From positions 248,001-312,000 of the forward strand of contig NZ_RXFT01000008.1 of the NCBI RefSeq assembly GCF_003952165.1: DNA of 64,000 nucleotides, in the 5' to 3' direction. Shown one piece after another: positions 8,947-21,315 of this stretch (the stretch's first letter is position 1; the number at the start of each line of letters is the position of its first letter). The stretch is from Variovorax guangxiensis (GTDB lineage Bacteria > Pseudomonadota > Gammaproteobacteria > Burkholderiales > Burkholderiaceae_C). Under the pieces are notes generated by a model. That model made no database searches. It was not told the DNA's origin and saw only the letters and a list, made by a program, of their open reading frames with translations. The position numbers and the translations under genes are program-made.

Positions 8947-9801
8947 TCAGTGGGAAACAGCCGCGGCGGACTGTGCGGCGCTCGCGCCGGTGTTGCGGAT
9001 GGCGCCGATGTGGCCGCGCAGCTCCAGCACGATGTCGGTGAACTCCTTGGTGTAGGTGAGTTCGAGTTCGCGCGGGCGCGGCAGGTCGATCTCGCGCTTC
9101 ACCACGAAGCGGCCCGGGCTCTTGCTCATCACGTACACCGTGTCGGCGAGGAACACCGATTCGCGCAGGTCGTGCGTCACCAGGATCACGTTGAACTGCT
9201 GCTCGGTCCAGAGGTCGCGCAGGATGCACCACAGCTCCTCGCGCGTGAACGCGTCGAGCGCGCCGAAGGGCTCGTCGAGCAGCAGCATCTTGGGCTCGTG
9301 GATGAGCGCGCGGCAGATGCTCGCGCGCTGCTGCATGCCGCCCGAGAGCTGCCACGGGAACTTGTCCTCATAGCCGCCCAGGCCCACCTTCTGCAGCAGG
9401 CGGCGGGCGCGCTCCTCGTACTCCTTGCGCTTCGCCTTGAAGCTGGAGCGGTAGGGCTCGACGATCTCCAGCGGCAGCAGCACGTTGTCGACCGTGGTGC
9501 GCCACGGCAGCAGCGAGGGCGCCTGGAAGGCCATGCCCGAGATCTTCAGCGGCCCGGTCACCGGCTGGCCGTCGATGCGGATCTTGCCCATCGACGGCAT
9601 CTTCAGCCCGGTGGTGAGCTTCATGAAGGTCGACTTGCCGCAGCCCGAGGGCCCGACGATGGCGATGAACTCGCCGCGCTTCACCTTCAGGTCGATGGCC
9701 TCGACCGCGAAGTGGTTGGCGCGCAGCAGCTCCTCGTTGTAGGCGAGCCAGACGTCCTGGAAGTCGACGAAGGGGGCCGCGTCCTGCGATGCGGCTGCCA
9801 T
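8947..9801 (-). CDS. ABC transporter ATP-binding protein, NitT/TauT family
   Basis: 284 residues with all nucleotide-binding motifs: Walker A GPSGCGKST, Q-loop FQAPSLLPW, signature LSGGMQQR, Walker B MLLLDEPFGALD and switch His in VILVTHD. The QAPSLLPWRT stretch is typical of the SsuB/TauB branch. Its ATG at 9801 shares one base with the stop of the binding-protein gene (TGATG), which points to translational coupling. The C-terminal 40 residues are an Ala/Ser-rich tail with no evident function. It energises the importer whose permease and binding protein flank it. Confidence 0.94.
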   Translation of the reverse strand: MAAASQDAAPFVDFQDVWLAYNEELLRANHFAVEAIDLKVKRGEFIAIVGPSGCGKSTFMKLTTGLKMPSMGKIRIDGQPVTGPLKISGMAFQAPSLLPWRTTVDNVLLPLEIVEPYRSSFKAKRKEYEERARRLLQKVGLGGYEDKFPWQLSGGMQQRASICRALIHEPKMLLLDEPFGALDAFTREELWCILRDLWTEQQFNVILVTHDLRESVFLADTVYVMSKSPGRFVVKREIDLPRPRELELTYTKEFTDIVLELRGHIGAIRNTGASAAQSAAAVSH

Positions 9802-10832
9802 CACTTCTTCAGGATGTTCAGTTCGGCCGCGGGCGGCAGCAGTGCTGCGGTCCACACCGCGTCGGGGCTCACGCGCGTCTTGGTGTTGAAGGCGTCCGAA
9901 ACCTGCGAGGCCATCAGCGACATGCGGCCCGCGTTGACCGCGCCGAAGCCCTCGGCGCGCGCATCGGCGCTGTTGATGACGGTGTCGATGGCCAGCTGCA
10001 GGCGGCGCGTCTCGAGCTTGCTGTCGATGATGCCGTCGCGCGCCTTCACCGACTCGATGGCCACGGCTGGATTGGCGATGACCTCCTTCGCGCCCTTGGC
10101 GAAGGCCGAGAGGAATTTCTTCACCGCCGCCGGGTTCTCCTTGATGAGCTTGGGCGAGGCGATGATGACGTTGCCGTACAGCTTCACGCCGTAGTCGGGG
10201 TAGGGAAGGATCACCACGTCGGCGGTCTTGGCGCCGCGCGCTTCCAGGTTGAGCAGCGAGGTGAAGGTGAAGCCGGTGATGGCGTCGATGTCGCCGCGCA
10301 TCAGCATGGTCTCGCGCAGCGTCGGGTCCATGGCGGTCCAGTTGACCGTGCCGATGTTGTTGGCCTTGGCGAAGATCGGGAAGGCGCGGCGGCCCGCGTC
10401 GAACACCGGCGCGCCGAGCTTCTTGCCCGTGAGGTCCGAAGGCTTGGTGATGCCGCTCTTCTTGAGCGTCATGACCGAGGCCGGCGTGTTGTTGTAGACC
10501 ATCATCACCGCGACAGGCTTGTTGGGGCTGTCGGGATTGTTGGCATGGAACTCCATCAGCGCCGCAAGGTCGGCGAAGCCCATGTCGTAGGCGCCCGAGG
10601 CCACGCGCGTGACCGTGCCGCCCGAGCCGTTGCCCGCGTCGATGGTCACGTCGAGGCCCGCGGCCTTGAAGTAGCCCTTGGCGGCCGGGTGGAGGAACAG
10701 CGCCGCCGGTCCCTCGAAGCGCCAGTCGAGCTGGAACTTGATCGGCGTCGGGGTCTGCGCAAGGGCCGGTGCGAGGCCGAAGCTGAGGGCCGAGGCGGCG
10801 AGGAAGGACTGGAGCAGTTGGCGCTTGTTCAT
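9801..10832 (-). CDS. ABC transporter substrate-binding protein (NMT1/THI5-like)
   Basis: 343 residues. ATG 10832 gives a clean Sec signal peptide (RQLLQSFLAASALSFGLAPA, cut after LAQ). The mature start IKFQLDWRFEGPAALFLHPA, with GYFKAAGLDV after it, is typical of NMT1/THI5-like proteins that bind pyrimidines, sulfonates, nitrate or riboflavin-like solutes. A much longer frame is open upstream but would bury the signal peptide, so it was not used. First gene of the three-gene importer operon. No enzyme gene is linked that would name the ligand. Confidence 0.9.
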   Translation of the reverse strand: MNKRQLLQSFLAASALSFGLAPALAQTPTPIKFQLDWRFEGPAALFLHPAAKGYFKAAGLDVTIDAGNGSGGTVTRVASGAYDMGFADLAALMEFHANNPDSPNKPVAVMMVYNNTPASVMTLKKSGITKPSDLTGKKLGAPVFDAGRRAFPIFAKANNIGTVNWTAMDPTLRETMLMRGDIDAITGFTFTSLLNLEARGAKTADVVILPYPDYGVKLYGNVIIASPKLIKENPAAVKKFLSAFAKGAKEVIANPAVAIESVKARDGIIDSKLETRRLQLAIDTVINSADARAEGFGAVNAGRMSLMASQVSDAFNTKTRVSPDAVWTAALLPPAAELNILKK

Positions 10833-10971
10833 GCGGAGATCGATCCGTTGGATGAAAGGGGATTGAATGCTTCTGCATTCAAGCAAAAACGGTGCCCGCA
10901 CGTGATTGGTGCGAACCCTTCCTCGCGGATCGAAGCGGTGCGCGGGCGTCGCGATCTGCACCCGCTCAATG

Positions 10972-10996
10972 CAAAAACGCGGCCGAGGCCGCGTTT
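10972..10996 (-). terminator. Intrinsic terminator after maeB
   Basis: A perfect 10-bp stem, AAACGCGGCC / GGCCGCGTTT with a GA loop (10975-10996), is followed on the minus strand by a run of five T. It lies 44 bp past the malic enzyme stop and in the leader of the ABC importer, so it should end maeB transcripts and separate the two units. Confidence 0.75.
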
Positions 10997-11040
10997 GAAG
11001 CACCGAAAGCGGGATTCTTCCCCGCTGGACGGCCTTGCGC

Positions 11041-13341
<2,301 letters not shown>

Positions 13342-13593
13342 GAAAGTCTCCTTGTTTCTGACGGGCAATGAGGCTACCGCAAAAGCAGGGCCTCCTATTA
13401 CTGGGGAAATGCCGAAAACGCCTGGACCCATAGCTTCCGCTCGATAAGGCGGGTTCCGGCGGATGGGAGGGGGCTCTGGGGTTCGCTAAACTGCCGATCG
13501 TTACCAACTGGTTAACAGACCGGCCGTCCAGCCGGACATCGAGCCGGGGGTATCGCCGACAACGAAAACACCGCGAAAAGAGGGGCAACTCGC

Positions 13594-14928
13594 ATGGCAT
13601 CCGGACCTTTCAACAGCAACGATCCCGACGTCGTCGTCATCGGAGGCGGCCCATCGGGCTCCACGGTGGCCGCGCTGCTCGCGGACAAAGGGCACGACGT
13701 GGTGCTGATCGAGAAGGCGCAGCATCCGCGCTTCCACATCGGCGAATCGCTGCTGCCGATGAACATGCCGCTGTTCGACCGCCTCGGCGTGCGCACCGAG
13801 GTCGAGGCCATCGGCATCCGCAAGCACGGTGCCGAGTTCGTCTCGCCCTGGCACGATCACTCCAGCCAGTTCCACTTCGCCGAGGCGATGGACAAGAGCT
13901 TTCCCTACGCGGTGCATGTGCGCCGCTCCGAATTCGACGAACTGCTCTTCCGCCACGCCGGCAACCGCGGCGCGCGGACTTTCGAGGGACAGCGCGTCAC
14001 CGGCGTGGACATGGATGCCGGCAAAGGGACGCCCGACAACAGGCCGCTGGTGAAGGTCAAGGCCGACGATGGCACCGAGACCACCTGGCGCCCGCGCTTC
14101 GTGATCGACGCCAGCGGGCGCGACACCCTGCTGTCGAACCAGTTCGACGCCAAGCGCCGCAACCGCAAGCACGCCAGCGCGGCGCTGTTCGGCCACTTCG
14201 CCAATGCCGAGCGGCGGCCTGGCCGCTTCGAGGGCAACATCACGCTGTTCTGGTTCGACCATGGCTGGTTCTGGTACATCCCGCTGAAGGACGGCACGGT
14301 GAGCGTCGGCGCGGTGGCATCGCCGGCGTACTTCAAGCGCCGCAAGGGCTCGCTGGAAGAGTTCCTGATGGAGACCATCGCGCTCGCGCCCAAGCTGGCC
14401 GCGCGGCTGAAGAACGCCACGCTGATGGAAGGCGCCACCTCCACCGGCAACTACGCCTACGACTCCAAGTTCTGCCGCGGCGACCGCTTCATGATGGTGG
14501 GCGACGCCTATGCCTTCGTCGACCCGATGTTCTCCTCGGGCGTGTACCTGGCGATGAACAGCGGCTTCGAGGCCGCCACCTGCGCCGACCTCTGGCTCAA
14601 GGGCGAGGCGAAGGAAGCCGAGAAGGCCTTCAGGCACTACGAGAAGGTGATGAAGCACGGACCGAAGATGTTCTCGTGGTTCATCTACCGCATCACCTCG
14701 CCGGCCATCCGGCGCCTGTTCATGGCCCCACGCAACATCTGGCGCATGCAGGAGGCGCTGCTGTCCATCCTGGCGGGCGACCTGTTCCGCAACACGCCCA
14801 TCGGCCCGCGCTTCTGGGGCTTCAAGGTGACTTATTACGCCTCCTGCCTGGGCATCCTTCCGCAGGCCGTGAAGACCTGGGCCTGGCGCCGCCGCAACCT
14901 GAAGGAATCGCTGGAAGCGTTGAAGTAA
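13594..14928 (+). CDS. FAD-dependent oxidoreductase, flavin-dependent halogenase-like
   Basis: 444 residues with an N-terminal FAD Rossmann motif (VVVIGGGPSGSTVA, residues 14-27). It carries the GWFWYIP motif (224-230) that marks the tryptophan-halogenase family, and a Lys (K77, in RKHGAEF) roughly where halogenases carry their catalytic lysine. The FAD-contacting segment GDAYAFVDPMFSSGV follows at ~300. Flavin halogenases use FADH2 and O2 to make hypohalous acid, but many relatives are mono-oxygenases or reductases. No carrier protein, peptide synthetase, polyketide synthase or flavin reductase gene is nearby, so a secondary-metabolite role is unsupported. It is divergent from maeB and convergent with garR, so it is probably a lone gene. 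Confidence 0.75.
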   Translation: MASGPFNSNDPDVVVIGGGPSGSTVAALLADKGHDVVLIEKAQHPRFHIGESLLPMNMPLFDRLGVRTEVEAIGIRKHGAEFVSPWHDHSSQFHFAEAMDKSFPYAVHVRRSEFDELLFRHAGNRGARTFEGQRVTGVDMDAGKGTPDNRPLVKVKADDGTETTWRPRFVIDASGRDTLLSNQFDAKRRNRKHASAALFGHFANAERRPGRFEGNITLFWFDHGWFWYIPLKDGTVSVGAVASPAYFKRRKGSLEEFLMETIALAPKLAARLKNATLMEGATSTGNYAYDSKFCRGDRFMMVGDAYAFVDPMFSSGVYLAMNSGFEAATCADLWLKGEAKEAEKAFRHYEKVMKHGPKMFSWFIYRITSPAIRRLFMAPRNIWRMQEALLSILAGDLFRNTPIGPRFWGFKVTYYASCLGILPQAVKTWAWRRRNLKESLEALK

Positions 14929-14929
14929 A

Positions 14930-15059
14930 GCGGACAGCCGAACGCAGAGGTCGCGAAGGTTTCGCGAATGTCGCAGAAGGAAAACCAAAAAAAGGATTTC
15001 ATGGTTTCTTCTGCGACTTCTGCGTAGCTTTTGTATTTCTTCTGCGTTCGGAAGTCCGC
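14930..15059. repeat. Dispersed imperfect hairpin repeat, copy A
   Basis: About 130 bp between the halogenase-like gene and garR. The outer arms are near-perfect inverted repeats (GCGGACAGCCGAACGCAGA against TTCTGCGTTCGGAAGTCCGC). The inside is made of short related words such as CGCAGAGGTCGCGAAGG and TTCTGCGACTTCTGCG. A second copy sits at 16834-16950. It has no coding capacity and lies between convergent genes, so it could fold into a long RNA hairpin acting as a bidirectional terminator. It resembles REP- or MITE-like chromosomal palindromes. Confidence 0.75.
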
Positions 15060-15071
15060 TTTCGAAGAACC

Positions 15072-15983
15072 TCAATCAGGCGTGACTGTGTGCTGCGCCA
15101 GCGCCTCCAGCGCGCGCACCAGCGCCGAGTGGTCGAGCTGGCCGTAGCCCAGTGCCGCGCAGGCATTCATGAGCTGCGCCGCGCCGGCCGTCTGCGGCAG
15201 CGAGACGCCCAATGAACGGGCGCTCTGCATCGCGAGGTTCAGGTCCTTCTGGTGCAGCCCGATGCGAAAGCCCGGCGCGAAGGTGCGCTTGATCATGCGT
15301 TCGCCGTGCACTTCGAGGATGCGCGAGCTCGCGAAGCCGCCCATCAGCGCCTGGCGCACCTTGGCCGGATCGGCGCCCGCCTTCGACGCGAACACCAGCG
15401 CCTCGCCCACGGCGGCGATGTTCAGCGCCACGATGATCTGGTTGGCCACCTTGCAGACCTGGCCGTCGCCGGCGCCGCCCACGAGCGTGACGTTCTTGCC
15501 CATCTTGTCGAGCAGCGGCTTCACGCGCCCGAAGGTGCCTTCGTCGCCGCCGCACATGATCGTGAGGCTCGCGGCCTTGGCGCCCACCTCGCCGCCGGAG
15601 ACCGGTGCGTCGATGTAGCCGGCGCCCAGCGCGGTGATGCGGCGCGCGAAGTCCTTGGTGGCGATCGGGTCGATGGAGCTGCAGTCCACCACGATCTTGC
15701 CGCTGGAGCCCTTCAGGCCGTCGGCCACGCCCTCGGCGCCGGGCGCGCCGAAGAGCACCTTCTCCACGTCGGGCGTGTCCGGCACCATGATGAAGACCAC
15801 GTCGGACTGGCGTGTCACCTCCGCCGCCGAGGCGCAGATGGTGGCCTTCGACACGAAGGGCTCGGGCGTGTTGCCGTGCGTGTTCACGAAGAGCTGGTAG
15901 CCCGCCTCGAGCAGGTGGCCCGCCATGGGCGCGCCCATGATGCCGAGGCCGATGAATCCGATCTTCTGTTGCTGCGTCGTCAT
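15072..15983 (-). CDS. garR: 2-hydroxy-3-oxopropionate (tartronate semialdehyde) reductase
   Basis: 303 residues of the beta-hydroxyacid dehydrogenase family. The NAD(P) motif GFIGLGIMGAPMAGHL is at the N-terminus, followed by the substrate motif DAPVSGGEVGA and the catalytic Lys region GDGQVCKVANQII. It reduces tartronate semialdehyde to D-glycerate, the last step of the glyoxylate carboligase route. ATG 15983 is preceded by AGGAACAAGAG; the longer in-frame start adds only ten unconserved residues. Third gene of gcl-hyi-garR, 35 bp after hyi. The operon context makes GarR/GlxR much more likely than 3-hydroxyisobutyrate dehydrogenase. Confidence 0.92.
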   Translation of the reverse strand: MTTQQQKIGFIGLGIMGAPMAGHLLEAGYQLFVNTHGNTPEPFVSKATICASAAEVTRQSDVVFIMVPDTPDVEKVLFGAPGAEGVADGLKGSSGKIVVDCSSIDPIATKDFARRITALGAGYIDAPVSGGEVGAKAASLTIMCGGDEGTFGRVKPLLDKMGKNVTLVGGAGDGQVCKVANQIIVALNIAAVGEALVFASKAGADPAKVRQALMGGFASSRILEVHGERMIKRTFAPGFRIGLHQKDLNLAMQSARSLGVSLPQTAGAAQLMNACAALGYGQLDHSALVRALEALAQHTVTPD

Positions 15984-16018
15984 GTCTCTTGTTCCTTTTC
16001 CGATGTCAGTCATTCATT

Positions 16019-16804
16019 TCATTGCTGCTGCGTGAGCGCGTGGCGCCAGCCGAGGCCTTCGATGGTGGTGGCGCGGGGCTTGTACTCGCAGCCGATCCAG
16101 CCGTCGTAGCCCAGCGAGTCGATGTGCCTGAAGAGCCACGGGTAGTTGATCTCGCCCGTGCCCGGCTCGCCGCGCCCCGGGTTGTCGGCCAGCTGGATGT
16201 GGCCGATGCGTGCCAGGTTCTTCGAGAGCGTGTTGCCCAGCTCGCCTTCCATGCGCTGCGCGTGGTAGATGTCGTACTGCACCCGCATGTTGGCCGAGCC
16301 GACCTCGTCGATCAGCGCCAGCGCCTGGTCGGTGCGCGTGAGGAAGAAGCCCGGGATGTCGAAGGTGTTGATGGGCTCGACCAGCAGGCGCAGGCCCGCT
16401 GCTTCGAGCTCGCGCGCGGCGAGGCGCAGGTTGGCGACCACGGTCTTGTGCGCCGCATCCCTGTCGACGCCGGCAGGCACCTTGCCCACAAGGCAGTTGA
16501 CCTGCGGGCAACCCAGGACGGTGGCGTAGTTGATCGCCACGCCGATGCCTTCGGCGAACTCGCCCGTGCGGTCGGGATGGCAGGCGATGCCGCGCTCGCC
16601 CTTGTCCCAGTCGCCGGCCGGCAGGTTGTGCAGCACCTGCTCCAGGCCGTTGGCGCGCAGGGCGGCGGCGAGTTCCTTCTTCTCGAAGGGATAGGGGAAG
16701 AGGTACTCCACCCCCTTGAAGCCGGCCTTGGCGGCGGCTTCGAAGCGCTGCATGAAGGGCAGCTCGGTGAAGAGCATCGTGAGGTTGGCTGCGAACTTGG
16801 GCAT
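16019..16804 (-). CDS. hyi: Hydroxypyruvate isomerase
   Basis: 261 residues of the xylose-isomerase-like TIM-barrel fold. Typical Hyi landmarks: PKFAANLTMLFTELPF at the start, GFKGVEYLFPY, the metal-site Glu in LLVEPINTFDIPGFFL, DIYHAQRMEG and GEINYPWLF. It interconverts hydroxypyruvate and tartronate semialdehyde. It sits between gcl and garR; the 163-bp space to gcl holds hairpin repeat copy B, which could lower downstream expression. ATG 16804 is the only sensible start. Confidence 0.93.
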   Translation of the reverse strand: MPKFAANLTMLFTELPFMQRFEAAAKAGFKGVEYLFPYPFEKKELAAALRANGLEQVLHNLPAGDWDKGERGIACHPDRTGEFAEGIGVAINYATVLGCPQVNCLVGKVPAGVDRDAAHKTVVANLRLAARELEAAGLRLLVEPINTFDIPGFFLTRTDQALALIDEVGSANMRVQYDIYHAQRMEGELGNTLSKNLARIGHIQLADNPGRGEPGTGEINYPWLFRHIDSLGYDGWIGCEYKPRATTIEGLGWRHALTQQQ

Positions 16805-16833
16805 GTCGGGTCTTTCAGTCGTTCATGAGGGAT

Positions 16834-16950
16834 CGGGAACCGAACGCAGAAGTCGCGAAGGTTTCGCAGAGGTCGCAGAAGGAGAACCAAAGAAGTTTTC
16901 TTCTGCGACTTCTGCGTAGTTTTTGTATTCCTTCTGCGTTCGGCTGCCCG
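16834..16950. repeat. Dispersed imperfect hairpin repeat, copy B
   Basis: About 117 bp between gcl and hyi, closely related to copy A: arms CGAACGCAGAAG and CTTCTGCGTTCGG, with internal words TCGCAGAAGGAGAACC and TTCTGCGACTTCTGCG. Copies A and B agree over most of their length and differ mainly at the outer tips. Its position inside the operon suggests an inserted palindromic element that may act as an RNA-processing or attenuation hairpin. Confidence 0.75.
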
Positions 16951-16967
16951 TATTCAGCGGTCCTTGA

Positions 16968-18758
<1,791 letters not shown>

Positions 18759-18833
18759 CTGAGTCTCCTTTGGGATGGGCTCACTGTAGGAAGCGGGGCG
18801 GATTCCAAGAAGACGGCTGCGGACCATAAAACC

Positions 18834-18850
18834 TATTCCAGGCTGGAATA
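18834..18850. promoter_or_regulatory. LysR-type operator between gcl and its regulator
   Basis: TATTCCA-GGC-TGGAATA is a perfect 7-3-7 inverted repeat that contains the T-N11-A signature of LysR binding sites. It lies 19 bp before the regulator start at 18870 and about 75 bp before the gcl start, the standard place for a site that both autorepresses the regulator and activates the divergent operon. A half-site-like GATTCCA occurs at 18801-18807. Confidence 0.75.
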
Positions 18851-18869
18851 AGTGACTACCATCCGGCCC

Positions 18870-19775
18870 ATGGACAGATTGCTGGCAATGGAAATGTTCG
18901 TGCGCGTGGTCGAGACGGGCAGCTTCTCGAAGGCCGCGCGCGAGTTCAACACCACGCAGCCCACGGTAACCAAGCAGATCGCCGCCACCGAGGAGCGGCT
19001 GAAGGTGCGCCTTCTCAACCGCAACACCCGCGGCGTGAGCCTCACCGAGCCGGGCGCGCTCTACTACGAGAAGTGCAAGACCATCGTGCGCGAGGCCGAG
19101 GAGGCCGACAGCATCGTGCAGCTGCGGCAGACCCAGGCGCAGGGCCTGCTGCGCGTGGGTACCTCGGTGGCCTTCGGGCGTCGCGTGGTGGTGCCGCTGG
19201 CGCTCGAATACATGAGCCGGCATCCGCAGGTGCAGCTCGACCTGAGCTTCGAGGACCGCTACGTGGACCTGATCGCGCAGGGCATCGACGTGGCCATCCG
19301 CATGGGCAAGCTCGCCGACTCGTCGCTGGGCGCGCGCTACCTGGGCGCCAATCCGTGGGTCATGGTCGCCTCGCCCGCCTACCTGAAGAAGCACGGCACG
19401 CCGAAGCGCGCGCAGGACCTCAGCGCGCACGTGGCGCTGATCTACAGCAGCGTGGTGGGCGACGAGTTCTGGCGCATGCACACGCCGCGCGGCGAGCCGG
19501 TCACGGTGCCAGTGTCGGGCCGGTTCCGCTCGAACAACCTCTCGGCCGTGCTGGCAGCGGCGCGCGACGGCCTGGGCATCGCGCTCATGCCGCGCTACGT
19601 GGCCAGCGATTCGCTGGCGGCCGGCAAGGTGCGCGAGGTGCTGGGCGACCATGCGCTGCCCGAGCAGGAGATCCACGCCGTCTTCCCCTCGCCCAAGCTG
19701 GTGCCGGGCAAGGTGTCGGGCTTCGTGGCCTTCCTGCAGGGGCGCTTCGACGAAGGCTGGTGGGAGGCGGCCTGA
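18870..19775 (+). CDS. LysR-family transcriptional regulator (probable gcl operon regulator)
   Basis: About 301 residues. N-terminal winged HTH (MEMFVRVVETGSFSKAAREF, TTQPTVTKQIAATEERLKV) followed by a periplasmic-binding-like effector domain (LLRVGTSVAFGRR, GIDVAIRMGKLADSSLGARY). ATG 18870 is preferred because it keeps the start downstream of the operator; an in-frame GTG at 18852 would add six residues. Divergent from gcl-hyi-garR and therefore its likely regulator, possibly responding to glyoxylate or a downstream metabolite. Its last bases run towards the carotenoid oxygenase gene on the opposite strand. Confidence 0.9.
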   Translation: MDRLLAMEMFVRVVETGSFSKAAREFNTTQPTVTKQIAATEERLKVRLLNRNTRGVSLTEPGALYYEKCKTIVREAEEADSIVQLRQTQAQGLLRVGTSVAFGRRVVVPLALEYMSRHPQVQLDLSFEDRYVDLIAQGIDVAIRMGKLADSSLGARYLGANPWVMVASPAYLKKHGTPKRAQDLSAHVALIYSSVVGDEFWRMHTPRGEPVTVPVSGRFRSNNLSAVLAAARDGLGIALMPRYVASDSLAAGKVREVLGDHALPEQEIHAVFPSPKLVPGKVSGFVAFLQGRFDEGWWEAA

Positions 19776-19797
19776 GCGCCGACCATCGGAGAGGGCT

Positions 19798-21297
19798 TCA
19801 GGCCGCCACGAAGGCGCCGTGCAGCCCCAGCGGCAGGGCATAGGGCAGCGTGGCCTGCGCCACCGGGCCTGCCGCGAGATTGTCGGCCGCGAAGCACGAG
19901 AGCACCGTCTTCTGCCGCCCGAAGTCGAAGGCCGTGCCCAGCACCCAGCCGGGCCTGGAGCCGTCGGGCACGAAGACGTGCTCTTCCACCATGGTCTGCG
20001 CGCCGTAGCTGAAGCGCTGGCTGCGGCCGGTTTCCACGTCGGTGCGCGCGACCGCGCCGAAGCCGGGCAGGTCGCGCCGGATCTGCGTGGCGTGCACCAC
20101 CTGGCGATGCCGCAGGCCGACGCGCCGCGGATCGATGCGCGGGAACTCGGCCTCCTGCGCCAGCGCCGTCTGCGTGGCCCGTCCCCCGGACAGGTTCAGC
20201 GTGGCGACCGTCAGGTGCGGCTCGGTGGTCTTCACGCGGCGGGCGCGCATCACTTCGCGGTTGCTGATGAACACCGAATCGGAGTTCTCCGAGCGCACGT
20301 AGTCGATGTGGATCTGCGTGCCGCGCGGCGTGTCTTCCTCCCAGGCGTTGCCGACGTGGAACAGGAAGCCAGCCGGCAGCGCGAGCATCTGGCGGCGTTC
20401 CCAGTTCTGCTTGTCGACCACCAGCGCGCGCATGCCGAGTTCGGGCCGCCAGACGTGCGCATCCAGGAAGGTGGCGCCGGCTTCCTTGCGCTTGCCGTCG
20501 TAGACCAGCGGCGGCAGCAGGAACACCAGGTGCCGCTCGGTCACGGCGAAGTCGTGGACCATCGGCATGTCGGCCACCGGCACCACAGCGGCGCGACGCA
20601 GCGTGCCTTCGGGCGCGATCTCGTACAGCGCCAGCAGGCCCTGGCCGGAGCTCACGCCGAAATTCCACACCGTGCCGTCCGGATCGATCTTGGGATGGGC
20701 CGAGAACGGCATGCCCGCGAGATCGGGGCGCCAGGTCTTCACGCCCAGCGTGTCGAGCGTGCTCGCGTCGATGCGGGTGGCCGAGCCGCCTTCCCACAGC
20801 GCCAGCACCTCGCCGCCCATCGGCAGCACGCTGGTGTTGGCGACGTTGATGCTGTCGGCCGAGGTCGGCGGCTCGACGCCCGGTGGCGTGGTGCCGAAGG
20901 CCTCGAACAGGCGGCGGCCCGCTTTCGTCTCGGCCACGCGCTTGGGCGTGGCGACGTAGCGGCCCTGGTGCCGCACGTCGGTGCCCTCGATCACGAAGCG
21001 GTGCACCATGCCGTCGCCGTCGAACCAGTGGTGGTAGCGCTCGCCGCCCAGGTCATGGCCGGCCGGGCCGATGCGGAACAGTGTGCCGGCGACGGCATCG
21101 GGGAAGCGGCCGCGCACGGTGGCGCGGGTGAGCGGGAAGTCGTTCGGGGGCGTGGCGAAGCCGGTCTTCCAGGGGGCGCCGGAGGCTTCGAACTGGACCT
21201 GCCAGTCGTCCGCCGTGCCGGCTGCCCGCGCCAGCGGCGCCAGAAGGGGGAGGGCACCGGCCGAAGCCAGCAGGCGCAGGAGTTCGCGTCGTTCCAT
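19798..21297 (-). CDS. Carotenoid oxygenase family protein
   Basis: 499 residues with an N-terminal export signal (RRELLRLLASAGALPLLAPL). It has the beta-propeller pattern of RPE65/carotenoid cleavage enzymes, including FDGDGMVHRF. Four iron-binding histidines are recognisable: SAHPKIDPDG, MVHDFAV, FLFHVGNAW and the C-terminal GLHGAFVA. The family uses Fe(II) and O2 to split a double bond in carotenoids, stilbenes or lignin-derived phenylpropenes. The signal peptide and the absence of carotenoid genes nearby make an extracytoplasmic aromatic or apocarotenoid substrate possible. It is 18 bp downstream of a DUF2141 gene on the same strand, so the two are probably co-transcribed. Confidence 0.88.
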   Translation of the reverse strand: MERRELLRLLASAGALPLLAPLARAAGTADDWQVQFEASGAPWKTGFATPPNDFPLTRATVRGRFPDAVAGTLFRIGPAGHDLGGERYHHWFDGDGMVHRFVIEGTDVRHQGRYVATPKRVAETKAGRRLFEAFGTTPPGVEPPTSADSINVANTSVLPMGGEVLALWEGGSATRIDASTLDTLGVKTWRPDLAGMPFSAHPKIDPDGTVWNFGVSSGQGLLALYEIAPEGTLRRAAVVPVADMPMVHDFAVTERHLVFLLPPLVYDGKRKEAGATFLDAHVWRPELGMRALVVDKQNWERRQMLALPAGFLFHVGNAWEEDTPRGTQIHIDYVRSENSDSVFISNREVMRARRVKTTEPHLTVATLNLSGGRATQTALAQEAEFPRIDPRRVGLRHRQVVHATQIRRDLPGFGAVARTDVETGRSQRFSYGAQTMVEEHVFVPDGSRPGWVLGTAFDFGRQKTVLSCFAADNLAAGPVAQATLPYALPLGLHGAFVAA

Positions 21298-21315
21298 GGC
21301 TGTCTCCCTTCGTCT

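Noticed and set aside
13495..13516. Near-palindrome around TTACCAACTGGTTAA before the halogenase-like gene
   Set aside because: Only a 4-bp core (ACCA-AC-TGGT) is truly inverted; too weak to call an operator.
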